Assembly: GCA_013002475.1 (NCBI GenBank)
Contig: JABDJM010000185.1
Span: 1-6,121, forward strand
From: Saprospiraceae bacterium
Lineage (GTDB): Bacteria; Bacteroidota; Bacteroidia; Chitinophagales; Saprospiraceae
DNA: 6,121 nucleotides
Direction of reading: 5' to 3'
In this document: positions 1 to 5,403 of the stretch, in pieces
How the letters are laid out: every line of letters starts with the position of its first letter
Position numbering within the stretch: position 1 is the stretch's first letter
Translations under genes and position numbers: made by a program
Notes under the pieces: model-generated
Told to the model about the DNA's origin: nothing
Databases searched by the model: none
The model's input: the letters and a program-made list of their open reading frames with translations, nothing else

Positions 1-160
1 TAATAATCGAATCCCCGGCACCTCGGTTGGGATCAATAACTACGCTGATATAAAGGTTAGTGGGCCCTACAGAAACCGAAGTCTTTTCATCGAATTTAAA
101 GACACGGATGGAAAGGTGATCCTAAGCCAGACACTTTCTTTTCCGGAACCTGGAAAATAA
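1..160 (+). CDS. C-terminal end of an unidentified protein (partial, starts before the window)
   Basis: The frame beginning at base 2 is open from the window edge to a TAA at 158-160 and gives the last 52 residues of a protein. The segment reads like the end of a beta-rich domain: alternating hydrophobic residues (ADIKVSGPY, SLFIEF, KVILSQTLSF) around a turn DTDGK, ending in PEPGK. A similar layout (a V-S-G-P strand followed by a D-x-x-G-K turn) occurs at the C-terminus of some PhoD-like alkaline phosphatases, but the piece is too short to rely on this. No cysteines, membrane segment or catalytic motif are visible. It is convergent with dnaA, with only 6 nt between the two stop codons. That the frame is coding is fairly sure, because codon use is sensible and the stop is placed neatly beside the dnaA stop. 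The function is unknown. Confidence 0.7.
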   Translation, partial: NNRIPGTSVGINNYADIKVSGPYRNRSLFIEFKDTDGKVILSQTLSFPEPGK

Positions 161-168
161 CAGTGTCT
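129..168. terminator. Stem-loop spanning two convergent stop codons, candidate bidirectional terminator
   Basis: Two nested inverted repeats are visible. The outer arms are AGACACT (129-135) and AGTGTCT (162-168), a perfect 7-bp pairing. The inner arms are TTTTCC (139-144) and GGAAAA (152-157), a perfect 6-bp pairing around a 7-nt loop. An internal bulge of 3 and 4 nt separates them. The structure covers the TAA of the upstream plus-strand gene (158-160) and most of the dnaA stop (167-169), so it would form at the end of both transcripts. No clear U-tract follows on either strand, so it is not a classical intrinsic terminator. It could instead be a 3'-end stabilising hairpin. Confidence 0.45.
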
Positions 169-1558
169 AATCGTCGTGGAGAGTCATTTTTATTTTCTTC
201 TCCAACTCAGCTACAACATCCTTGAAGCTAGGATCTGTATCCAGCAGATCCTGAACAGCTCTACAGGAATAGATAACTGTAGAATGATCCCTTCCGCCGA
301 ACTCCTGGCCGATCGCTTTCAGCGATTTTTGAGTAAGGTTCTTGGCCAGATGCATACTTAGCTGACGTGCGATCACAATACTTCTCTTTCGGGTTTGCCC
401 CTTGATCTGCTCTATAGGAACACTGAAGTGCTCACCAACGACCCTTTGAATAAAGTCGATCGTGATCTCTTTGGACATCTGAGTCACAAAATTCCGGATC
501 ACTTCTTTCGCCAGATCCAGATCGATCTCCCGGCGATTCAAAGTGGACTGTGCCAGCAGAGATACCAACACGCCTTCAATTTCGCGGATGTTATTCTGGA
601 TGTTGTAGCAGATGAACTCCACCACCTCATGAGGTAGCTCTGCTCCCTCTTGGTTCATCTTTGCTTCGAGAATTGCCATCCGGGTTTCAAGGTCCGGTGC
701 GCTTAAGTCCGCTGATAAACCCCATTTAAAACGAGAAATCAGACGCACTTCCATTCCATCAAGATCCTTTGGTGGGCGATCTGAGGTTAGGATCACCTGT
801 TTCCCATTTTGGTGCAGCTGATTAAAAATGTGAAAGAAGATCTCCTGAGTTTTTACTTTGTTGGCTAAGAATTGAATATCATCCACAATGAGCACATCCA
901 ACAACTGATAGAAATTGACAAAGTCGTTGACGGCATTGTTTCGGATGGATTCAATTATTTGATTGGTGAATTTTTCGGAAGACACATATAATACCGACTT
1001 ATCCGGAAAGTTTTTCAGGATCTCATTTCCTATTGCCTGGGCCAAATGGGTTTTTCCCAAGCCTACATCGCCAAATAGGACTAAAGGGTTGAAGGAGGTT
1101 CCCCCAGGTTTTTTTGCAACGGCAATTCCCGCTGATCTGGCAAGACGGTTGCAATCTCCTTCTATATAGTTTTCGAAAGTAAGTGAAGGAATTAGCTGTG
1201 GATCAATATCCATTCGCTTGATCCCAGGAATGACAAATGGGTTCTTTATACTCCCTGTATTAATTGTTCCTGGTCCACCCACTGAGTTGGCTTTCTTTTT
1301 TGCCTGGGACATGAGAATTTGATACTCAAGTCTTCCGCTGTCACCGAGTTCCTGACGGATGGTTTTTTTAAGCAGTAACAGATAGTGCTCTTCTAACCAC
1401 TCATAGAAAAATTTATTCGGAACTTGAATGGTCAAAGCATTGGACTCCAGACGAACTGGCTTGATTGGTTCAAACCATGTTTTGAAACTTTGTTGGTTTA
1501 CGTTTTTCTTTATCGTTCTTAAACAGTTGTCCCATACCGTTGAATAATCTTTAACCAT
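167..1558 (-). CDS. dnaA: Chromosomal replication initiator protein DnaA
   Basis: DnaA binds DnaA boxes at oriC, oligomerises in its ATP form and opens the origin for helicase loading; it also acts as a transcription regulator. The start chosen is the ATG at 1556-1558, giving 463 residues, close to the usual 440-470. The frame stays open upstream to a TTG at 1621, but those 21 extra residues (LLYFFALTRIG) do not fit domain I. Residues 1-82 are the helicase-loader/oligomerisation domain (WDNCL, SFKTWFEP). Residues 83-112 are a short variable linker. The AAA+ core carries Walker A GDVGLGKTH (163-171), Walker B LIVDDIQ (223-229), sensor 1 LTSD near 257-260, a likely arginine finger in ISRF (R276) and sensor 2 in NIREIEG (R325). 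The C-terminal DNA-binding domain (about 358-463) has RKRSIVIARQ (390-399) and the signature GGRDHSTV (421-428). All key residues are present and the gene looks intact. No dnaN or recF neighbour is visible in the window. Confidence 0.98.
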   Translation of the reverse strand: MVKDYSTVWDNCLRTIKKNVNQQSFKTWFEPIKPVRLESNALTIQVPNKFFYEWLEEHYLLLLKKTIRQELGDSGRLEYQILMSQAKKKANSVGGPGTINTGSIKNPFVIPGIKRMDIDPQLIPSLTFENYIEGDCNRLARSAGIAVAKKPGGTSFNPLVLFGDVGLGKTHLAQAIGNEILKNFPDKSVLYVSSEKFTNQIIESIRNNAVNDFVNFYQLLDVLIVDDIQFLANKVKTQEIFFHIFNQLHQNGKQVILTSDRPPKDLDGMEVRLISRFKWGLSADLSAPDLETRMAILEAKMNQEGAELPHEVVEFICYNIQNNIREIEGVLVSLLAQSTLNRREIDLDLAKEVIRNFVTQMSKEITIDFIQRVVGEHFSVPIEQIKGQTRKRSIVIARQLSMHLAKNLTQKSLKAIGQEFGGRDHSTVIYSCRAVQDLLDTDPSFKDVVAELEKKIKMTLHDD

Positions 1559-1947
1559 CCTTGTGCTTATATCTTTCGTCCCAATGCGGGTAAGTGCAAA
1601 AAAATACAAAAGCCTTGTCAAAAGACTTAGAGAATTTCTCCAAATATCATGGAGATCCTAACGAAGTGGAAGTGAAGTTGAGTAGTAGTAAGTGGGTCCC
1701 TGAACGGTCTACAAAAATGGAAAATTATTTGAGGAGTAAGGCCATTCTCAATCAGAATTTTAGAAGTTTTTTTTCAAATATGAGTAGAAAAAAAATCTAT
1801 ATAAATATAATGCTGAAACTAGGGTTCCGTAAGCAAAAAAGGGATTCTGTTGACCTTCAGTTGATTGCGAAAAATGGTTGGACAAAAGCTTCAAGATCAG
1901 TCTTTCATATAATACTAATCCTTAATGCGAACGTGTTCTAACTTATC
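1559..1947. other. AT-rich intergenic region upstream of dnaA, with one doubtful open frame
   Basis: This 389-nt gap lies between the metallophosphatase stop and the dnaA start. The part nearest dnaA (about 1559-1622) must hold its leader and promoter; a TTGACA on the minus strand (1616-1621) and a T-rich TATTTTTTTG (1597-1606) are present, but their spacing fits neither the sigma-70 nor the Bacteroidota consensus well. Bases 1741-1860 are only about 30% G+C by my count. One plus-strand frame is open from a GTG at 1594 to a TAA at 1941 (115 codons; first in-frame ATG after that start at 1717). It would encode a lysine- and serine-rich product with no motif I recognise and no Shine-Dalgarno sequence, and its 5' end overlaps the dnaA leader antisense. 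I do not call it a gene. I found no DnaA-box cluster and no strong terminator hairpin. Confidence 0.5.
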
Positions 1948-2871
1948 CTACACCTTCAAATTTTGACAAGCTTCACATCTGCCAGGACGATTTTTTTCAA
2001 AGAAAACATCAATCCGTCCCAACCTGATACCACCCCATCCCACCTGGTTCACAACCACCTGAGACTTGTCCTGATTAGGCACCAATTCAGCATCGCGTAA
2101 AAAGGTATGTGTATGCCCGCCAATGATCAGATCAATATCATTTGTCAGAGAAGCCAGAGAAACGTCAGATATTTTTTCTTCCTGGTATTTAAATCCTAAA
2201 TGAGACATACACACCACATACTGACAACCCATTTCTTTGCGAAGAAATTTGGCTGTATCTGCCGCATGTTTCACAGGGTCTAAATATCTGGTGGCTTTAT
2301 AAAGTGTTTGTGGAACAAGACCTCTAAGTTCAATCCCCAATCCAAAAACGCCGACCTTGATCTCCTCAAAAGTGAAAACTTTAAAGGGCTTGACTTTATC
2401 ATGAAGTACTGTATCCGAAAAATCATAATTTGAAGAGATCAATGGGAAGTTGGCGTTATGCATTTGATTTGCAAGTCCGTCGATCCCCCCATCAAAATCG
2501 TGGTTCCCAATTGTGGCGGCATCATAACCTAAAGCGGACATGGCTTTCAATTCAATTTCTCCACCAAATAGATTGAAATAGGGTGTTCCCTGAAAAAAAT
2601 CTCCCGCATCCAGCAGAAGTACCGGGTTACCCTCTCTTCGGATCGAATCTATCAGGGCACCTCGTCTTACTACCCCACCTCGCCCTTCATTACGACCACC
2701 GTCCATAGGAAAAGGATCGATCCTGGAGTGGACATCGTTCGTATGCAGTATAGTGATCTTTTTGATCTCAGGTGGAAGGGCGCTATTTCCAAGGGCATGC
2801 ATTGGAAACTTCCCTGCACTCAGGAGCATCCCCCCGGAAGCCATTCTTTGTAAAAAATCTCTTCTAATCAT
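1948..2871 (-). CDS. Tat-exported metallophosphatase, N-terminal (catalytic) half of a split 5'-nucleotidase
   Basis: This 307-residue protein corresponds to the calcineurin-like N-terminal domain of the UshA/5'-nucleotidase family, which hydrolyses nucleoside monophosphates or related phosphoesters with two bound metal ions. It begins with a twin-arginine signal (IRRDFLQRM, then a short hydrophobic stretch to about residue 22), so it is probably exported folded with its metals. The metal-site motifs appear in order: HTNDVH (43-48, with D46 and H48), LDAGDFFQG (D88, D91), GNHDFD (122-127, with N123 and H124), MSHLG (H224) and GGHTH (251-255). The nucleotide-binding C-terminal domain found in full-length enzymes is missing here and is encoded by the gene immediately upstream, whose stop lies 2 nt before this ATG, so translational coupling is likely. 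The C-terminus ends with an unusual RCEACQ, a CxxC at residues 299-302. Family and export route are clear; the substrate is not (mononucleotide, cyclic nucleotide or UDP-sugar are all possible). Confidence 0.9.
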   Translation of the reverse strand: MIRRDFLQRMASGGMLLSAGKFPMHALGNSALPPEIKKITILHTNDVHSRIDPFPMDGGRNEGRGGVVRRGALIDSIRREGNPVLLLDAGDFFQGTPYFNLFGGEIELKAMSALGYDAATIGNHDFDGGIDGLANQMHNANFPLISSNYDFSDTVLHDKVKPFKVFTFEEIKVGVFGLGIELRGLVPQTLYKATRYLDPVKHAADTAKFLRKEMGCQYVVCMSHLGFKYQEEKISDVSLASLTNDIDLIIGGHTHTFLRDAELVPNQDKSQVVVNQVGWGGIRLGRIDVFFEKNRPGRCEACQNLKV

Positions 2872-2873
2872 AC

Positions 2874-3629
2874 TTACAATGTATAAGATACCCTGCCATC
2901 CAATTTTACTACAATGGGCTTTTTGGATTGTTCTACGCCTTCAATCAATAGATCCCGGATAAACTTTCCGGTTTCATATCTTTTCTGATCCACCAAAAAG
3001 AAACAATCATTTCCACCATTGGCAATATAGTCGGGCATGGCAATATTGTACACTTTGTTCATATCGACCGGCTCCCCATTAATCAACAGGGAGACTGTTT
3101 TTTGATCTTTGATTTGATGTTTGAAAGCGTAGCTGATAGGCCAGCCTCCACCTTGGGCCATATTATCAAATAACTTCATAAGAGTAGGTCCGTCGCAAGC
3201 GACAATGACAAGCATATTGTCAAAAGGCATTAACTCATAGATCTTTCCAAGCATTATGTCTCCTTTGACGATCTCGGGGATTCTAAGTCCCCCATAATTC
3301 TGGACGGCACCATGAATTTTTACTGCACCGTACTCTTCCGCTTTTTTTTGGAGAACATCAGAAGCCCAATTACCCAATGTTGATTCGGGTCTTGATTTGG
3401 TCAGTGTCATTCCCGCCTGACCAATAACATCATTCATCGTTTCATTGTACTGATTCTGATAGGGCTCGACTAACTTTTGCAGCTGAGTGGCTGCAGCTAC
3501 ATTAGCCCTATCGTCGACGGTGTAAAATCTGGGATCACTTTTAACAAGATGCATTTCTTTTTGACATCCAGAAAAGAGCAGAAGGGCAACTATTGGAAAT
3601 AAATAAACAAGGGAATTCATCGGCCTCAT
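2874..3629 (-). CDS. Lipoprotein matching the 5'-nucleotidase C-terminal (substrate-binding) domain
   Basis: This 251-residue protein matches the C-terminal domain of UshA-type 5'-nucleotidases, which binds the base and sugar of the substrate. It has a lipoprotein signal: a hydrophobic core (LVYLFPIVALLL) followed by FSGC, with the lipidated cysteine at position 22. An alternative start at Met4 (3618-3620) leaves the signal intact. Family-typical segments are TLGNWASDVL (84-93), the NYGGLR loop (111-116) followed by GDIMLGKIYELMPFDN (123-138), and IAMPDYIANGGNDCFF near 196-211, which corresponds to the substrate-binding glycine-rich loop. No metallophosphatase motif is present, so it should not be catalytic alone. 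It sits directly upstream of the catalytic half, the reverse of the order found in a fused enzyme, and 45 nt downstream of the membrane-protein gene, suggesting one operon. Whether the lipoprotein faces the periplasm or the cell surface cannot be told. No +2 aspartate is present (the residue after Cys is Gln). Confidence 0.88.
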   Translation of the reverse strand: MRPMNSLVYLFPIVALLLFSGCQKEMHLVKSDPRFYTVDDRANVAAATQLQKLVEPYQNQYNETMNDVIGQAGMTLTKSRPESTLGNWASDVLQKKAEEYGAVKIHGAVQNYGGLRIPEIVKGDIMLGKIYELMPFDNMLVIVACDGPTLMKLFDNMAQGGGWPISYAFKHQIKDQKTVSLLINGEPVDMNKVYNIAMPDYIANGGNDCFFLVDQKRYETGKFIRDLLIEGVEQSKKPIVVKLDGRVSYTL

Positions 3630-3674
3630 GATCTAAAGGTAGGCCTAAAATCGGATTAGCAGAAATGAAAATAC

Positions 3675-4211
3675 TTACTTGAGAATGAGCGAAGCTTCTT
3701 TTTTGATGGCTTCAAGAGCAATGTCCTGGGGTCGTCTTTCTTTTTGGGCAAGATCAGTTAGTAGCGCTTTTGATAAGACCTTGGCAGAAGCAGAATTATC
3801 CACAGATGCCGAAGTTCTCTGGATAGTAGCCAAAACATCTTCTTTAGCCAGACTAATGATCTTCCATAGTTGGCTACTCACATAGACCTGTTGAGTAATG
3901 TTGTGTTCATACTCTTTCTGGACTGCGATCATTAAGGATAAACTTAACTCCTTCGCTGTCATATTCTCCTGCTGAACACGCAGGATCATTCCCGGGATGT
4001 TGATCCGCTCCAGAAAAAGGCTTAAGCGTTCGTAAGCCTGCAATCGAATTGGGACAGTGGTAGCTTGTTGTTTGTGGTTGAATTCCAGCGTTTTCACCTG
4101 CAGTTGCTGAGTTAGGTATTGCCGAAACAAGTAATATACCGTCAGGAAAACGATCAGTGCTGGTACGGTGACTTTTATAATTTCAATTATGGTGGATACC
4201 CATTCGGACAT
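3675..4211 (-). CDS. Membrane-anchored protein of unknown function, Bacteroidota type
   Basis: This 178-residue protein has one N-terminal transmembrane helix (about residues 7-29: IIEIIKVTVPALIVFLTVYYLF) and a mostly helical, charged remainder that should lie in the cytoplasm or periplasm as a peripheral domain. A recognisable core is the segment around PIRLQAYERLSLFLERI (54-70), followed by LILRVQ-like and KEYEHNITQQVYVSSQLW (99-116) helices. I associate this pattern with a small conserved Bacteroidota family (possibly the one named DUF7935), but I could not check this. No catalytic motif, cysteine or signal cleavage site is seen. It is the first gene after a good promoter (see 4228-4235) and is followed after 45 nt by the split nucleotidase genes, so it probably shares their transcript. 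The link may be only transcriptional. The reading frame contains a perfect DnaA-box 9-mer on the plus strand at 3796-3804. Confidence 0.8.
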   Translation of the reverse strand: MSEWVSTIIEIIKVTVPALIVFLTVYYLFRQYLTQQLQVKTLEFNHKQQATTVPIRLQAYERLSLFLERINIPGMILRVQQENMTAKELSLSLMIAVQKEYEHNITQQVYVSSQLWKIISLAKEDVLATIQRTSASVDNSASAKVLSKALLTDLAQKERRPQDIALEAIKKEASLILK

Positions 4212-4227
4212 AGCCTGCTATTTTGAC

Positions 4228-4235
4228 CAAAAATA
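4228..4235 (-). promoter_or_regulatory. Bacteroidota-type -7 promoter element for the 4211-to-1948 operon
   Basis: Read on the minus strand this is TATTTTTG, a perfect match to the Bacteroidota consensus TAnnTTTG. It lies 16 nt before the ATG at 4211, implying a very short leader. No good -33 TTTG is seen at the expected distance; the best is a TTCT, so the assignment rests on the -7 element and its position. Confidence 0.5.
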
Positions 4236-4282
4236 AGTGGATTTCAGATTCTAGAAGGATGTTTTACCTTAAAGAGAGAAAA

Positions 4283-4300
4283 TTGTTCCTATTGGAACAA
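4283..4300. promoter_or_regulatory. Inverted repeat in a divergent control region, candidate operator
   Basis: TTGTTCC (4283-4289) and GGAACAA (4294-4300) form a perfect 7-bp inverted repeat around a 4-nt spacer TATT. It lies near the middle of the 167-nt region between the divergent starts at 4211 and 4379, about 50-60 bp from the -7 element on each side. The shape suits a dimeric DNA-binding regulator. As RNA it would make a 7-bp hairpin with a 4-nt loop, followed on the minus strand by TTTTCTCTC, so a small terminator on that strand is another possibility, although no gene ends there. I do not recognise the site as that of a known regulator. Confidence 0.45.
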
Positions 4301-4332
4301 AAGCCTGATTGACAGGGTTTATTGTCTGAGAC

Positions 4333-4363
4333 TTTCAAGGAGCTCCTTTTTTCTTTAATTTTG
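4333..4363 (+). promoter_or_regulatory. Bacteroidota-type promoter of the HesB/IscA gene, with a palindrome in its spacer
   Basis: The -7 element TAATTTTG at 4356-4363 matches TAnnTTTG perfectly. Nineteen nt upstream is TTTC (4333-4336), one mismatch from the -33 consensus TTTG, so both elements and the spacing fit. The ATG at 4379 follows after 15 nt, again a very short leader. A perfect 12-bp palindrome AAGGAGCTCCTT fills 4337-4348 of the spacer, directly after the -33 element, where a bound regulator would block sigma. Confidence 0.6.
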
Positions 4364-4378
4364 TAGAAATTCAATGGT

Positions 4379-4732
4379 ATGACAGATACTAAAACCACTA
4401 CTATCCAGCCAATAACCCTTACTGAGTCGGCTATAGTCCAGCTCAAGAGGATCAAGGGTGAGCAAAGCATTCCCGATGATCACGGTCTGAGAGTCGGGGT
4501 GAAGGGCGGTGGATGCTCTGGATTTTCCTATCTGCTTGGCTTTGATGCCCATAAAGAGAAGGATGATGTATTTGAGATAGGTGGCTTGAAAGTCCTTATG
4601 GAAAAGGCTCATGCCATTTACCTTCTTGGAATGGAGATTGATTGGGTTGAGGGACTCAACAACCGTGGGTTCAGCTTTAACAACCCTAACGCCAACGATA
4701 CCTGTGGCTGCGGAACCAGCTTTTCTGCCTAG
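4379..4732 (+). CDS. HesB/IscA-family (A-type) iron-sulfur cluster carrier
   Basis: A-type carriers receive Fe-S clusters from the SUF or ISC scaffold in the cytoplasm and deliver them to apo-enzymes. The 117-residue product has the family's usual length, with a short N-terminal extension (residues 1-10). The three cluster-ligand cysteines are all present: C46 in KGGGCSGFSY, and C109 and C111 in DTCGCGTSF. The typical region IDWVEGLNNRGFSFNNPNA (87-105) precedes the second motif. The ATG at 4379 is chosen because it lies 15 nt after a good promoter; the nearby ATG at 4374 runs into a stop at once. The gene stands alone, with no suf or isc genes beside it in the window. Sequence alone does not separate IscA, SufA and ErpA roles, so no symbol is given. 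Confidence 0.93.
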   Translation: MTDTKTTTIQPITLTESAIVQLKRIKGEQSIPDDHGLRVGVKGGGCSGFSYLLGFDAHKEKDDVFEIGGLKVLMEKAHAIYLLGMEIDWVEGLNNRGFSFNNPNANDTCGCGTSFSA

Positions 4733-4834
4733 CGATCAGCCTTTTGCTCCGGGAATTTTCCTGCACATTTTCATAGTATTTCGATATGTCAGCCAACCCT
4801 GGCCTTTAAATCCTCGTGTAAACCTATATTAGAA

Positions 4835-4846
4835 GGCATTAATGCC
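4835..4846. repeat. Perfect 12-bp palindrome just upstream of the ECF sigma gene
   Basis: GGCATTAATGCC is a perfect 12-bp palindrome ending 5 nt before the sigma-factor ATG at 4852. A one-mismatch -7-like element TATATTAG (4825-4832) lies immediately before it, so the palindrome would fall on the transcription start or early leader. It could be an operator, or in RNA a small hairpin that covers the ribosome-entry region. The gap from 4733 to 4834 otherwise shows no gene and no convincing terminator. Confidence 0.4.
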
Positions 4847-4851
4847 ATCTT

Positions 4852-5403
4852 ATGACTGAGCATGAACTCGATCAGGTAATACAGCGATGTAGGAAAGAGG
4901 ATGCCCTCGCCCAGAAGATGCTATACATGCATTTTTACAACTATGCGATGACCATCTGCTACAGGTATACTCAAAATCGAGAAGAAGCTCAGGAAGTGCT
5001 GAATGACGGATTTTTTAAGGCCTTTAAGAATTTACACCGCTACGAATCCAAAGGGGCATTTAAGTTTTGGCTAAAAAAGATCCTGGTGAATACCGCCATA
5101 GATCATTTTAGAAAACACAAAAACGCTCCCATGGTGATCGACCTGGTGACCGCGGGAAATCCTGGATTTGAGCCAGGCGTTTTGGCAAACCTTGAGGCAG
5201 AAGAATTATTTAATCTCGTCAAGCGATTACCAACCTCCTACCGGATAGCTTTTAACCTTCATGCTGTGGAAGGTTATAGTCACCCGGAAATTGCGGAGAT
5301 GCTGGGTATATCAGAAGGAACCTCTAAATCAAACCTGGCAAAAGCCAGGCAACGACTAAAGGCGATTATTGCGAAAAACTACGGGTTGAAAAAATATGGA
5401 TAA
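4852..5403 (+). CDS. ECF-type RNA polymerase sigma factor (sigma-70 family)
   Basis: The 183-residue product has only the two domains of extracytoplasmic-function sigma factors. Region 2 spans about residues 20-90, with ALAQKMLYMHFYNYAM, the core-binding and -10-recognition helix around REEAQEVLNDGFFKAFKNL (43-61), and FKFWLKKILVNTAIDHFRKHK (70-90). Region 4 spans about 118-172, with LPTSYRIAFNLHAVEGYSH and the helix-turn-helix EIAEMLGISEGTSKSNLAKAR (146-166) that contacts the -35 element. No C-terminal extension is present. The next gene starts inside the stop region (ATGGATAA, 8-nt overlap) and encodes a single-pass membrane protein, the usual arrangement for a sigma factor with a cognate anti-sigma partner. 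The sigma factor is expected to stay inactive at the membrane until a signal arrives; the signal and target genes cannot be told from here. Confidence 0.95.
   Translation: MTEHELDQVIQRCRKEDALAQKMLYMHFYNYAMTICYRYTQNREEAQEVLNDGFFKAFKNLHRYESKGAFKFWLKKILVNTAIDHFRKHKNAPMVIDLVTAGNPGFEPGVLANLEAEELFNLVKRLPTSYRIAFNLHAVEGYSHPEIAEMLGISEGTSKSNLAKARQRLKAIIAKNYGLKKYG

Noticed and set aside
963..1169. Plus-strand frames inside dnaA (including 176-361 and 395-637)
   Set aside because: All are antisense to the well-supported dnaA frame and have no recognisable motif.
1559..1621. Extension of dnaA by 21 residues to a TTG start at 1619-1621
   Set aside because: The extra residues are hydrophobic and unlike DnaA domain I, the TTG lies in a promoter-like TTGACA, and the ATG at 1558 starts exactly where the family's N-terminal domain begins.
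1597..1622. dnaA promoter made of TTGACA (minus strand, 1616-1621) and TATTTTTTTG (1597-1606)
   Set aside because: The TA and TTTG parts are two bases too far apart for TAnnTTTG, the -33 spacing is too short, and no sigma-70 -10 follows at 17 bp. Too weak to list as a feature, though a promoter in this area is expected.
1741..1860. AT-rich stretch upstream of dnaA considered as an oriC unwinding region
   Set aside because: I found no DnaA box or cluster of near matches anywhere in 1559-1947; the closest string, TTATCCTAC at 1943-1951, has three mismatches. AT-richness alone is not enough.
1929..1938. GAACGTGTTC hairpin as a terminator of the nucleotidase operon
   Set aside because: Only 4-bp arms with a 2-nt gap and no U-tract; not stable enough to call.
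4309..4314. TTGACA on the plus strand as a sigma-70 -35 box for the Fe-S gene
   Set aside because: No TATAAT-like element lies 16-18 bp downstream, and the TAnnTTTG promoter at 4356-4363 explains the gene better.
4264..4612. Two open frames on the minus strand across the Fe-S carrier gene
   Set aside because: They lie antisense to a gene with all three conserved cysteines and show no family features, so they are shadows of it.
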